From positions 1-42,181 of the IMG/VR virus record IMGVR_UViG_3300002835_000390: DNA of 42,181 nucleotides; one strand, given 5' to 3'. The notes under the pieces were generated by a model. It worked only from the letters and a program-made list of their open reading frames with translations. It had not been told where the DNA came from and did not search any database. Position numbers and translations under genes: made by a program. Below, piece after piece: positions 1 to 5,645 of this stretch (positions within the stretch are counted from its first letter, which is position 1; the number at the start of each line of letters is the position of its first letter). The DNA is from a virus.

Positions 1-17
1 CCCCCACCCCACCCCCC
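1..17 (-). other. G-run tract at window edge
   Basis: The plus strand starts with three cytosine runs (5, 4 and 6 bases) separated by single A residues, so the minus strand has three guanine runs of at least four bases with 1-nt spacers. Such a tract could form a G-quadruplex if a fourth run lies beyond the edge or if the 6-G run is split. It is equally compatible with a sequencing or assembly break at low-complexity DNA. Confidence 0.4.
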
Positions 18-46
18 TCGCGTGCGCGGTCGGGCGTTGCGCCTGC

Positions 47-125
47 CCTGGCGTCGGCGCGGCATGCGCCCTGGCGTCGGCCCCTCGCCCCCTGGCGTGC
101 TGCGTCCTGGCGTCCTGGCGTCGGC
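47..125. repeat. Five direct copies of CCTGGCGT downstream of terS
   Basis: CCTGGCGT starts at 47, 70, 91, 106 and 114. Three of these (47, 70, 114) extend to the 12-mer CCTGGCGTCGGC. The same 12-mer recurs inside the terminase small subunit gene at 376-387. The block lies between the terS stop codon and, if the map is circular, the start of the large terminase gene. Phage pac or cos sites and small-terminase binding sites often lie in or beside terS, so a packaging role is possible. This is inference from position only. Confidence 0.5.
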
Positions 126-141
126 CCTGCCGTCGATCGCC

Positions 142-612
142 CTAGGCGTCGGGTGACGGCAACGCGGGCGCGCCTTGCTCGCCTGCGCTGGCCAAGATGG
201 CGGCGATGCGAGCGGCCCTATCGGCGTCGGAGAGCACGACCGGCGCAGCTGGATCGCCGGCTAGCGTGGTGCGCGTTTGGTCGCCGTAGGTGGACGGATG
301 CCACGCTCGGGCCAGCCGTTGGCGAGTCTCGATGCGCAGGCGTCGATGCGCCACGTCGTCGGGGTCGTCGGTGTCCCTGGCGTCGGCGATCCGCAGGCAC
401 TCGCTCGCCAGCCGGTCGGCGGCATCGCGGCGCGCATCGGCCAGGGCGGCGGCGAACGCGGGGTCGGCCTTCCTCCGCCCCTTCACCACCCCTTCCGTCG
501 GCATCCCCGGCCTTAAAGCTATCTCCGCCAGCGACTTACCTTCGCTCACAAGCGCGACCACCGCCGCCGCAAGATCGGGAGACCATGCACTATGTTGCAC
601 TTCGCCGGGCAT
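142..612 (-). CDS. terS: Terminase small subunit (Sf6 gp1-like)
   Basis: A 156-aa protein resembling the Sf6-type small terminase family. An N-terminal HTH region reads 'SLAEIALRPGMP' near residue 27. It is followed by a charged helix with ADARRDAADRLASE and then 'RLRIETRQRLARAWHPSTYGDQ', the conserved (R)LR-D/E-TRKW-x-P-x-x-YGD block of the family. It would recognise the packaging site and load the large subunit. It is the last gene of the left operon; on a circular map the large terminase cut by the right edge would follow directly. The ATG at 612 has no clear SD and lies in the loop of an inverted repeat (586-630). Base composition is much richer in GC than the virion genes. Confidence 0.8.
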   Translation of the reverse strand: MPGEVQHSAWSPDLAAAVVALVSEGKSLAEIALRPGMPTEGVVKGRRKADPAFAAALADARRDAADRLASECLRIADARDTDDPDDVAHRRLRIETRQRLARAWHPSTYGDQTRTTLAGDPAAPVVLSDADRAARIAAILASAGEQGAPALPSPDA

Positions 613-630
613 GGCCGGCGATATAGTGCA
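586..630. promoter_or_regulatory. Nested inverted repeat over the terS start codon
   Basis: TGCACTAT at 586-593 is repeated in inverted form (ATAGTGCA) at 623-630. Inside it CGCCGG (603-608) pairs with CCGGCG (615-620), leaving a 6-nt loop that contains the terS ATG. In mRNA this could hide the start codon; in DNA it could be a protein-binding site. The 613-681 gap upstream of terS has no recognisable SD. Confidence 0.45.
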
Positions 631-681
631 GTTTCTGGCGCGACGATGCGCCCCACACTACGGGCGGGGCGGGGCGGGCCG

Positions 682-1071
682 CTATTCGTCGCCGTGTTCA
701 AGATTCCACAGCTCGCATGCCTGCGCGTCGACGCGATCGACCTCGCGGGCAAACGCCTCGACTGCATCCTCTCGGAGCAGGTCGATCTCCTCGCCGGTCA
801 CCGCAGCATCGCTACCTTCGACGATCGAACCAACCTTGAGGGATCGCACGTTGCCGTTCCCGACCCCTTCAAGGTTGCCGCTGTGCCGCCACGACCCGTC
901 GTGCAGGCGCACAGAAAGGTGGACGCCAGCCGCTGTGGCCTTGTACACGCGACGACCGAGCCGCTGGATGTTCTCCTCTCCCCAGTAGGAGAGGATCTCG
1001 GCAAGGTTGCCGGCGATACGTTCGCCGGCTTCGAAATCTTGCATCATGCGATCGTATTCCCTCTCATTCAC
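682..1071 (-). CDS. Hypothetical protein, 129 aa
   Basis: I do not recognise a family. The GTG at 1071 overlaps the upstream stop by 4 nt (GTGA), which fixes the start and suggests coupled translation. The first 40 residues look helical (EREYDRMMQDFEAGERIAGN). A middle part has alternating beta-like segments (GVHLSVRLHDGSW), and the C-terminal 40 residues form an acidic helix (EEIDLLREDAVEAFAREVD) ending in EHGDE. There is no signal peptide or membrane segment. It sits between an unknown 78-aa gene and terS in the left operon. Confidence 0.65.
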   Translation of the reverse strand: MNEREYDRMMQDFEAGERIAGNLAEILSYWGEENIQRLGRRVYKATAAGVHLSVRLHDGSWRHSGNLEGVGNGNVRSLKVGSIVEGSDAAVTGEEIDLLREDAVEAFAREVDRVDAQACELWNLEHGDE

Positions 1072-1304
1072 GGTGCACCCCCTTCGACATCCGGGGCGGC
1101 TTCCCAAGCGGCTTGCGAGACCTCGCGCCACGCTGCGGCGATGGCGTCGCGGCGGGTCCGGTGGCCATCCGACCACACAAGGCCGATAGGCGCATCATCG
1201 GGCGCGAAGTGCCAGTCGCCGTCGTAACCCGCCGCGACGCCGTGGCGGGCGGGAAGGGCGGCCCGGCGGGCGTGGAAGACGCGCCAGCCCTGCGGCGGCT
1301 TCAC
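1068..1304 (-). CDS. Hypothetical protein, 78 aa
   Basis: A small Trp- and Arg-rich protein of unknown function. It begins at the GTG at 1304, which overlaps the upstream stop (GTGA at 1301-1304), and its own stop overlaps the next start in the same way. The sequence has a basic N-terminal stretch (GWRVFHARRAALPARH), a core 'WHFAPDDAPIGLVWSDGHRT', and a helical tail ending VEGGAP. It has no Cys pairs or membrane segment. The chain of 4-nt overlaps supports it as a real member of the left operon. Confidence 0.6.
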   Translation of the reverse strand: MKPPQGWRVFHARRAALPARHGVAAGYDGDWHFAPDDAPIGLVWSDGHRTRRDAIAAAWREVSQAAWEAAPDVEGGAP

Positions 1305-1549
1305 TGCGCGCCCCCGATGCGGCCCCAGTGAGCCACGGTATCGGCGTCCGGCGTCCACGGCGTGCCGACCTCTGCGTGCCGTCCGTTGGAGTTCACCCGA
1401 CGGGCGAGGATGCCGCCGCCGCGTTGCCGCCGTAGCTGAAGCAAGCAAACCCCACCATGCGCCCGGCGGTCCTGATCGCGGGACACGGCCCCGGTGTAGC
1501 CGACGATGGCGACGGTGCGCCAGCGGTGGCCGATGCGGGGGGAGGTCAT
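1301..1549 (-). CDS. Hypothetical protein, 82 aa
   Basis: Unknown protein starting at the ATG at 1549, which overlaps the previous stop (ATGA at 1546-1549). It is rich in Arg and Gly, with an N-terminal 'GHRWRTVAIVGYTGAVSRDQDRRA' type region and a C-terminal 'WTPDADTVAHWGRIGGA'. No known motif is visible. Evidence for coding is mainly the exact 4-nt overlaps on both sides and uninterrupted frame in GC-rich DNA, where spurious frames are common, so confidence is moderate. Confidence 0.5.
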   Translation of the reverse strand: MTSPRIGHRWRTVAIVGYTGAVSRDQDRRAHGGVCLLQLRRQRGGGILARRVNSNGRHAEVGTPWTPDADTVAHWGRIGGAQ

Positions 1550-1860
1550 GCGTCCCCCCGCGCGAAGCGCAGGGCCGCGTACACGATGCCGGCATCGAGC
1601 ATCGCATCACCCGTCGGCGCGTCGTCCACGCGGACGACGAACTGGCGATCGGTGGCCGGTATCAGCGCGAGCGACTCGGCGCATGCGGCGCATGCCGGCA
1701 CGGCGACGGTCCCGCCGGGGCCGTAGCGGACCTCTCCGTACATGTGGACAACGGCGACGGCATCGTGCTCGCACCGCCCGCCGAGGATGGTGGATGCGGC
1801 GCAGGGGACGGGGGAAACGCCAAGCAAGGCGTGACGGGTCGTCGGTTCTTGTTCTTGCAT
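1546..1860 (-). CDS. Hypothetical CxxC protein, 104 aa
   Basis: Begins at the ATG at 1860, with no strong SD seen. It contains C20, C30 and a CAAC pair near residues 57-60 (VAVPACAACAESLALIP), so a small metal-binding fold is possible but not certain. The C-terminus is acidic then hydrophobic (VRVDDAPTGDAMLDAGIVYAALRFARGDA). Seventy-seven bases separate it from the next gene upstream (1938-2687), so it may have its own initiation signal. Function unknown. Confidence 0.55.
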   Translation of the reverse strand: MQEQEPTTRHALLGVSPVPCAASTILGGRCEHDAVAVVHMYGEVRYGPGGTVAVPACAACAESLALIPATDRQFVVRVDDAPTGDAMLDAGIVYAALRFARGDA

Positions 1861-1937
1861 CGGTCTACCTACTCCTGCGCCCTAGGTGAAACCGCCCCCG
1901 CCGTGGGCGCATCCGGCGGGGCGGGGGGGATCGTAGC

Positions 1938-2687
1938 CTACGGGTTGCGCGGCGTCAAGGGGGCGACGTGTACTGCACCGCTACCGTGCGCCGCGATCGC
2001 GACGTGCGGCTTGCGCGGCGACGCGCCGTCACATATCCGGCACGCGGCGCAGGTCGCCCCATGCGTGACCGCAGGGCAGGGGACCACGCGGCGCGTTTCC
2101 TCGCCCGGAAGGGTGAACGGCATCGCGTCATCCGTCGGCACCACAAGAAAAACGCGCCAACCTAGCGCCTCCGCTTCTGCCGCTTCTGCCACGGAATCGC
2201 AACTCGCCATCGCGAGGTTCCGCAGGTCGGGCCGCATGCGCCACTGGTGCGTGTAGCCTGTGCGCGGCACGCTCGCCGCGGCGGACCACACCACGGCGGG
2301 GACGGCTCCAGGGTCACCATATGCGCCGATCCGCAGGGGGAGCGGGTGGCGGCGCAGGACCTCGGCCAGCGGGGCCGCCGGATAGCGGCCCCGACGCCAC
2401 GCACGGTAGACGGCAAGCGGGGCCTGCCCGACGTTGACGTAGCAGCTGCGCCCGCGCCCGCGCCCGGTCGCCCGGTCGCCCCGGTGGACGCATGCGCCGC
2501 ATATCGCCGCATCGTCGCCGGACCGGACTGCCGCGACGGGGTCGATGTCTTGGCGCAGGATCCACGACTGCGCCATCGGACCCGTCTTCCGGTTGTTACT
2601 GCGGACCGTCACGATCACAACGATCGGCGCGCCGTCGATCGCTGACGGACCGCGCCACACTTCGTAGCCGGTCGGGGAAGGCGTCAC
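1938..2687 (-). CDS. DUF7227-like phage protein, 249 aa
   Basis: Resembles a conserved phage protein family (DUF7227, recalled, not searched). Visible hallmarks are 'KTGPMAQSWIL' near residue 34, 'ICGACVHRG', 'SCYVNVGQAPLAVYRA', 'RIGAYGDPGAVPAVVW', 'GYTHQWR', 'MASCDSVAEAAEAEALGWR', and a C-terminal Cys/His set (CPAVTHGATCAACRICDG then IAAHGSG). The ordered Cys and His residues suggest metal binding; the biochemical role is unknown. The start is the GTG at 2687, overlapping the XRE gene's stop by 4 nt. The length fits the family. Confidence 0.75.
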   Translation of the reverse strand: MTPSPTGYEVWRGPSAIDGAPIVVIVTVRSNNRKTGPMAQSWILRQDIDPVAAVRSGDDAAICGACVHRGDRATGRGRGRSCYVNVGQAPLAVYRAWRRGRYPAAPLAEVLRRHPLPLRIGAYGDPGAVPAVVWSAAASVPRTGYTHQWRMRPDLRNLAMASCDSVAEAAEAEALGWRVFLVVPTDDAMPFTLPGEETRRVVPCPAVTHGATCAACRICDGASPRKPHVAIAAHGSGAVHVAPLTPRNP

Positions 2688-2914
2688 GACGCGCTCCCCT
2701 GCCGGAGCACGGCTACGGGATCGGCCCCCGTGGCGGCAACGATCGCGGCGACGGACGAAACAAGCGGGCAGTCGGTCGCCGTTTCGATGCGGCTAACGGC
2801 TTGCCGCGAAAGGCCGGCGGCGTCGGCGACCTCGCCTTGCGAAAGGCCAGCGGCAAGCCGGGCGTCGCGGAGGATGCGCGCCAAGTGCGCTAGGTTGTAG
2901 GCGTAGGCTTTCAT
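2684..2914 (-). CDS. XRE-family HTH transcriptional regulator
   Basis: A 76-aa protein that is almost entirely an HTH_3/XRE domain: 'LARILRDARLAAGLSQGEVADAAGLSRQAVSRIE' gives the helix-turn-helix, followed by 'PLVSSVAAIVAATGADPVAVL', the usual closing helices. It should bind operator DNA as a dimer. It starts at the ATG at 2914, overlapping the upstream gene's stop (ATGA at 2911-2914). Candidate operators are the two perfect palindromes at 4038-4052 and 4065-4077 upstream of the promoter that drives this operon, which would make it autoregulatory; that link is inference. Confidence 0.8.
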   Translation of the reverse strand: MKAYAYNLAHLARILRDARLAAGLSQGEVADAAGLSRQAVSRIETATDCPLVSSVAAIVAATGADPVAVLRQGSAS

Positions 2915-3537
2915 TCGTAGCACGGCCTCCCCGCCGGGTAGAAAGCCTCCGGCGTGGCGTCGCGCCATTCGACGGCGAACGCGCCGCCCCGATAACGTAC
3001 GCTGCTGGCGTCGCGATCGAACGCGCCTTCACCGTGCTGCGCCTCGATTGCCGCGACCAAGGCGGCGCGAAGCGGCAAGCTGTCTTCCACAAGCGCGATG
3101 CCGTCCGGCCCGTGCCGCCATAGGCGAAACTCCAAGGGCGCGAACTCGACAAAGCCGTCGGCGTCACCCCCCGGCGTCCGCCCGTAGCCGTTCGCCATCG
3201 CGGCGGCAAGCTCGGGAACGCCTTCCGGCGCATCCGCCAGCGCGACCCGCGCGACGTACCTATCGGCGGGCAGGTATCCGGCAAGCGTACCCGTGTCGTA
3301 GTACCAGCCGCCTTCCTCCGGACCGCCGTAGGCGCGGTCGAGTTCGTACGCGGCGAGGTAGCCGGATTGCGTCGCCACGGCGTACGCCACGCGGTGCGCG
3401 TCCGCGTAGGTTCCGCCGGCATGTACGGCTAGGCGGTCGAGGTGGGCCGCAAGGTACGCGGCGAACGCTTCGCGCGCGTGCAATCCGGGGGAATCTTGGA
3501 ACGGCGCGGGTGCGCCCGTAGTGTCTGGATGGTGCAT
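2911..3537 (-). CDS. Hypothetical protein, 208 aa
   Basis: Unknown soluble protein. The N-terminal half is helical with 'AREAFAAYLAAHLDRLAVHAGG' and 'YAVATQSGYLAAYELDRAYGG'. The middle part is 'YDTGTLAGYLPADRYVARVALAD', and the C-terminal half has mixed acidic and aromatic stretches ending FYPAGRPCYE. No transmembrane segment, signal peptide or catalytic motif is recognisable. The ATG at 3537 follows a weak AGGAA about 10 nt upstream. It precedes the XRE gene with a 4-nt overlap. Confidence 0.65.
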   Translation of the reverse strand: MHHPDTTGAPAPFQDSPGLHAREAFAAYLAAHLDRLAVHAGGTYADAHRVAYAVATQSGYLAAYELDRAYGGPEEGGWYYDTGTLAGYLPADRYVARVALADAPEGVPELAAAMANGYGRTPGGDADGFVEFAPLEFRLWRHGPDGIALVEDSLPLRAALVAAIEAQHGEGAFDRDASSVRYRGGAFAVEWRDATPEAFYPAGRPCYE

Positions 3538-3613
3538 CGGATCGGGATTCCTGCCGCCCCCCTACGGGGCGGGGCCGCGCGGCTAGCGGGCGGCGAGCGT
3601 GACGATAGGAAGT

Positions 3614-3649
3614 CGCCCCCGGGTTGTCAACCCCGGGGGCGTTTTTTTT
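3614..3649 (+). terminator. Rho-independent terminator, plus-strand orientation
   Basis: A 10-bp GC stem (3614-3623 with 3632-3641), 8-nt loop and eight T residues (3642-3649) on the plus strand: a strong intrinsic terminator for rightward transcription. All neighbouring genes run leftward. On the minus strand the A-tract precedes the stem and no U-tract follows it, so leftward termination would be inefficient. It overlaps the stop codon of the 3649-3954 gene. Confidence 0.8.
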
Positions 3650-3954
3650 CAGGCGTTGACCACGGCGACCGAATCGAGTGGCGCGACGAACTCGCTACCG
3701 TCGGCACGCGTCACCGTCACCGCGCCGTCCCACGCGTCGCGGTTCCAGTCCCGCCATTCGCCCAGTTCGTAAAGGTTGACATTCCAGGCGACGGTGACGC
3801 GGCGGGCGCGGCCCCGCACGAAAGTCCGGGCCGACTCTTTTGCGGCGGCGGCGGCGGCGGCTTCCCGAGTCGCCCCGTAAGCCCATACCGTAGCCGCGCC
3901 GACGAACACCAAACCGGCCCACGGTCGGGCCGTGGCCTTTTTCTTGCGTTGCAT
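3649..3954 (-). CDS. Small membrane-anchored protein, 101 aa
   Basis: Starts at the ATG at 3954 with a good SD (GGGAG, 5-nt spacer). A basic N-terminus (MQRKKKATARP) precedes one hydrophobic helix (WAGLVFVGAATVWAYGAT, about residues 12-29), so a single-pass protein with the basic end inside is likely. An Ala-rich linker then leads to a C-terminal domain with alternating hydrophobic residues (VTVAWNVNLYELGEWRDWNRDAWDGAVTV), probably a small beta fold. It is the first gene downstream of the 4010-4037 promoter, so probably early. Function unknown. Confidence 0.7.
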   Translation of the reverse strand: MQRKKKATARPWAGLVFVGAATVWAYGATREAAAAAAAKESARTFVRGRARRVTVAWNVNLYELGEWRDWNRDAWDGAVTVTRADGSEFVAPLDSVAVVNA

Positions 3955-4009
3955 CGTAACTCCCTTGTGAAAGAAACTGTCCAGGGCGCATCCCCGGTCA
4001 GATGCCCCC

Positions 4010-4037
4010 ATTATAACACGGAACCCGTAGATTGCAA
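4010..4037 (-). promoter_or_regulatory. Leftward sigma-70 promoter
   Basis: On the minus strand TTGCAA (4032-4037) and a perfect TATAAT (4010-4015) are separated by 16 bp. This is the best sigma-70 match seen in the window. It lies 56 bp upstream of the 3954 start and should drive the left operon down to terS. Confidence 0.75.
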
Positions 4038-4052
4038 CGGGAATAATTCCCG
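4038..4052. promoter_or_regulatory. 15-bp palindrome, putative operator 1
   Basis: CGGGAATAATTCCCG is a perfect palindrome around a single central base and abuts the -35 hexamer at 4032-4037. Its size and position suit a dimeric regulator such as the XRE protein at 2684-2914. Binding is inferred. Confidence 0.55.
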
Positions 4053-4064
4053 ATCCTGTACCGG

Positions 4065-4077
4065 GTTTGTAACAAAC
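4065..4077. promoter_or_regulatory. 13-bp palindrome, putative operator 2
   Basis: GTTTGTAACAAAC is a perfect palindrome with one central base. Its centre (4071) is 26 bp from that of the 4038-4052 palindrome (4045). The half-site differs from operator 1, so the two may bind different proteins. Confidence 0.5.
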
Positions 4078-4104
4078 GGCGTTAGGGTTTTATTTGTTAG
4101 CCTT

Positions 4105-4156
4105 CCGTTCGTTCGGGTTCCGTTCGTTCGCCTTGTGTTCGTTCGCCATCCGTTGG
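4105..4156. repeat. 15-bp tandem repeat (iteron-like)
   Basis: Three contiguous 15-bp units (4105-4119, 4120-4134, 4135-4149) share GTTCGTTCG and a final T. A partial fourth unit starts at 4150 with CCGTTGG. They lie upstream of the leftward promoter and its palindromes, in a 326-bp stretch (3955-4280) with no credible gene. Tandem repeats of this size resemble initiator or activator binding sites; the role is unproven. Confidence 0.6.
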
Positions 4157-4223
4157 CGCGGCAGAACGCCCAGGCTCGCCCGCTCCAGGTTCGACCGGCG
4201 GCCCTCGAAACCCGATCAGCCGC

Positions 4224-4238
4224 GCCGGCTTTGCCGGC
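4224..4238 (-). terminator. Hairpin downstream of the recombination operon
   Basis: GCCGGC (4224-4229) and GCCGGC (4233-4238) pair around a 3-nt loop, 43 bp after the stop of the 4281-4616 gene. There is no U-tract on the minus strand, so it may be a weak terminator or an mRNA 3' end stabiliser. Confidence 0.4.
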
Positions 4239-4240
4239 AC

Positions 4241-4295
4241 GGGGAGTGCGGCACCTGTTCAGCCGTCGAACGTGTGCAGCTTAGGGGAGTGCGGC
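4241..4295. repeat. 12-bp direct repeat flanking the stop of the HTH gene
   Basis: GGGGAGTGCGGC occurs at 4241-4252 and again at 4284-4295, straddling the stop codon of the gene that ends at 4281. It may be a remnant of a deletion or duplication between short repeats. Confidence 0.4.
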
Positions 4296-4616
4296 GATTC
4301 TTTCGGCCAAGTCGGGCCGGTGGATGACGGGCGGCTTGGGCTTGCCTCTGCGCTTCTTGCCCTTGTTCGGGTAGGGGTTGTCGGTATCGACCCATCGCCA
4401 CTCGACGGCGAGCGTATTGCGCCGCGCCATGGACAGGATCGACTTGACGGTGTTGGGGTTTAGCTCAAACTGCGCCGCCAGCTTGCGCCAACCCAGCCCC
4501 CAGTTCTCGTTGAGGTCGCGGAGCTTCTGCACCAGCGAGTCGGTGATCTTAGCTCGGTGGTGATGCTGGCCGCACTTGTTGCCCAAGCGGCTGACCTTGA
4601 TCCGCACAATCGCCAT
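4281..4616 (-). CDS. Small HTH DNA-binding protein, 111 aa
   Basis: The start at 4616 has the strong SD GGGAGGT 5 nt upstream. Residues about 20-66 read as a helix-turn-helix: RAKITDSLVQKLRDLNE, then WRKLAAQFELNPNTVKSILSMARR, with the recognition helix around PNTVKSIL. The N-terminus is basic with GNKCGQHHHRAK, and the C-terminus is Lys/Arg/Pro-rich (KGKKRRGKPKPP). It probably binds DNA. It is the last gene of the YqaJ-RecT operon before the non-coding control region, which it could act on; that is inference. Confidence 0.65.
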   Translation of the reverse strand: MAIVRIKVSRLGNKCGQHHHRAKITDSLVQKLRDLNENWGLGWRKLAAQFELNPNTVKSILSMARRNTLAVEWRWVDTDNPYPNKGKKRRGKPKPPVIHRPDLAERIAALP

Positions 4617-4743
4617 GGTGACCTCCCTGCGTAAAGCAGCCGGAGCACACCTGTAGGCGATCGCCGTTCCAGCGGCGGGCGGTCAAGCCCATGCCGCCCA
4701 TTCTGCGCCCGCAGGATTCACAGCAATCGTCAGTCGTGCTCAC
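4549..4743 (-). CDS. Zinc-finger peptide overlapping the HTH gene
   Basis: A frame starting at the GTG at 4743 encodes about 64 aa with two CxxC pairs (CESCG and CSGC) 24 residues apart, typical of a treble-clef or zinc-ribbon peptide. It overlaps the 4281-4616 gene by 68 nt and carries that gene's SD inside its coding sequence. There is no clear SD of its own; an in-frame TTG at 4782 directly after the RecT stop is an alternative start. The C-terminal part after the second CxxC is low in recognisable structure. Confidence 0.45.
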   Translation of the reverse strand: MSTTDDCCESCGRRMGGMGLTARRWNGDRLQVCSGCFTQGGHHGDCADQGQPLGQQVRPASPPS

Positions 4744-4782
4744 GGTGCCGGCAAGTGTGCGCCGACACCGCGAGCGTGTCAA

Positions 4783-5643
4783 TCACTGAGCGTCGAGGAA
4801 GTCCTCGGGGCGCGGGGCGTTGGGGTGGTCTTCCATCGGGGGAGCCGAGGGCGGCGTCGCCTCTTCGATGCCGATGCCGATCTTGGCCTTCAGGGCCGCC
4901 ATCGGGCTGACCGGCGGAGCCTGATCGACCGGCTTGGCCTGCTTGAGGTCGTAGGTCTCGTTGTCCGCCTCGACCACGGCGTCCAGGTCCGCCGAGGAAG
5001 GCAACCGCTTCATCAGGCGGCGCAGGACGGTCTTCTTGGCCATCTCCTCGTACCACGACGCCCACGGGCCGGCATCCTTGGCGCGGCTGACGTTGCGGAC
5101 CTTCTCGATCTCGTCCAGGCTCATCACCTCGCGGTAGATGCCGCCGTCCTTCGTCTTCGCCACGGCGTAGGCGGCGATCACGCGACCACGGTCGCCGTCG
5201 AGGCGCGGCTTGTGGACGATGCGCTCCTCGTCCCCGAGTTCGTAGTCGAAGGTGTCGTGCTCGTGGACGGTGTGCGCCGAGATCGACTTCAGTTCGCCCG
5301 AGTTGCGGAGCTTCTTGAGAAGCCCGCCGATCATGGGCATATACTGCACCTGGGGGCCGTTCTTGGTGCGGAAAACGACCGGGGCAGCCTCGCGCCCGTC
5401 GAGCAGCAACCCGTCCTGGGCCGCCTTCATGGCGGTGGCGAACAGGCTGCGCCGGTCGCACTCCAGAAGCTGGGGGTTCATCTGGACGGTCGTGATGACC
5501 GTGCGAACGAACTTGCCCACCGGAATCTGCGGCGGCAGCGCGACGGCGAACTCGCGCTCCATGGTTTGAAGGGTCTGACGGAAGCCCTCGATGGGCGTGA
5601 TAGCGCGGGTCTGTGCCGGCGCGGGAACGTTGCTTTCGGTCAT
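4783..5643 (-). CDS. recT: RecT family single-strand annealing protein
   Basis: A 286-aa protein that would anneal complementary single strands and pair with the exonuclease next to it. The RecT core is clear: 'FAVALPPQIPVGKFVRTVITTVQMNPQLLECDR' then SLFATAMKAAQDGLLLDG, 'VQYMPMIGGLLKKLRNSGEL', and 'DAGPWASWYEEMAKKTVLRRLMKRLPSS'. The C-terminus is Pro-rich and disordered-looking. The ATG at 5643 is 2 nt after the exonuclease stop (TGACCATG), with AAGAAG as weak SD. This start removes 68 out-of-family residues from the longest possible frame. Confidence 0.93.
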   Translation of the reverse strand: MTESNVPAPAQTRAITPIEGFRQTLQTMEREFAVALPPQIPVGKFVRTVITTVQMNPQLLECDRRSLFATAMKAAQDGLLLDGREAAPVVFRTKNGPQVQYMPMIGGLLKKLRNSGELKSISAHTVHEHDTFDYELGDEERIVHKPRLDGDRGRVIAAYAVAKTKDGGIYREVMSLDEIEKVRNVSRAKDAGPWASWYEEMAKKTVLRRLMKRLPSSADLDAVVEADNETYDLKQAKPVDQAPPVSPMAALKAKIGIGIEEATPPSAPPMEDHPNAPRPEDFLDAQ

Positions 5644-5645
5644 GG

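Noticed and set aside
4105-4156. CRISPR-like array from evenly spaced repeats
   Set aside because: Units are contiguous 15-mers without spacers and no cas genes exist nearby.
3442-4284. 280-aa plus-strand frame across the control region
   Set aside because: It crosses the terminator and promoter, has no SD or motif, and composition changes abruptly along it.
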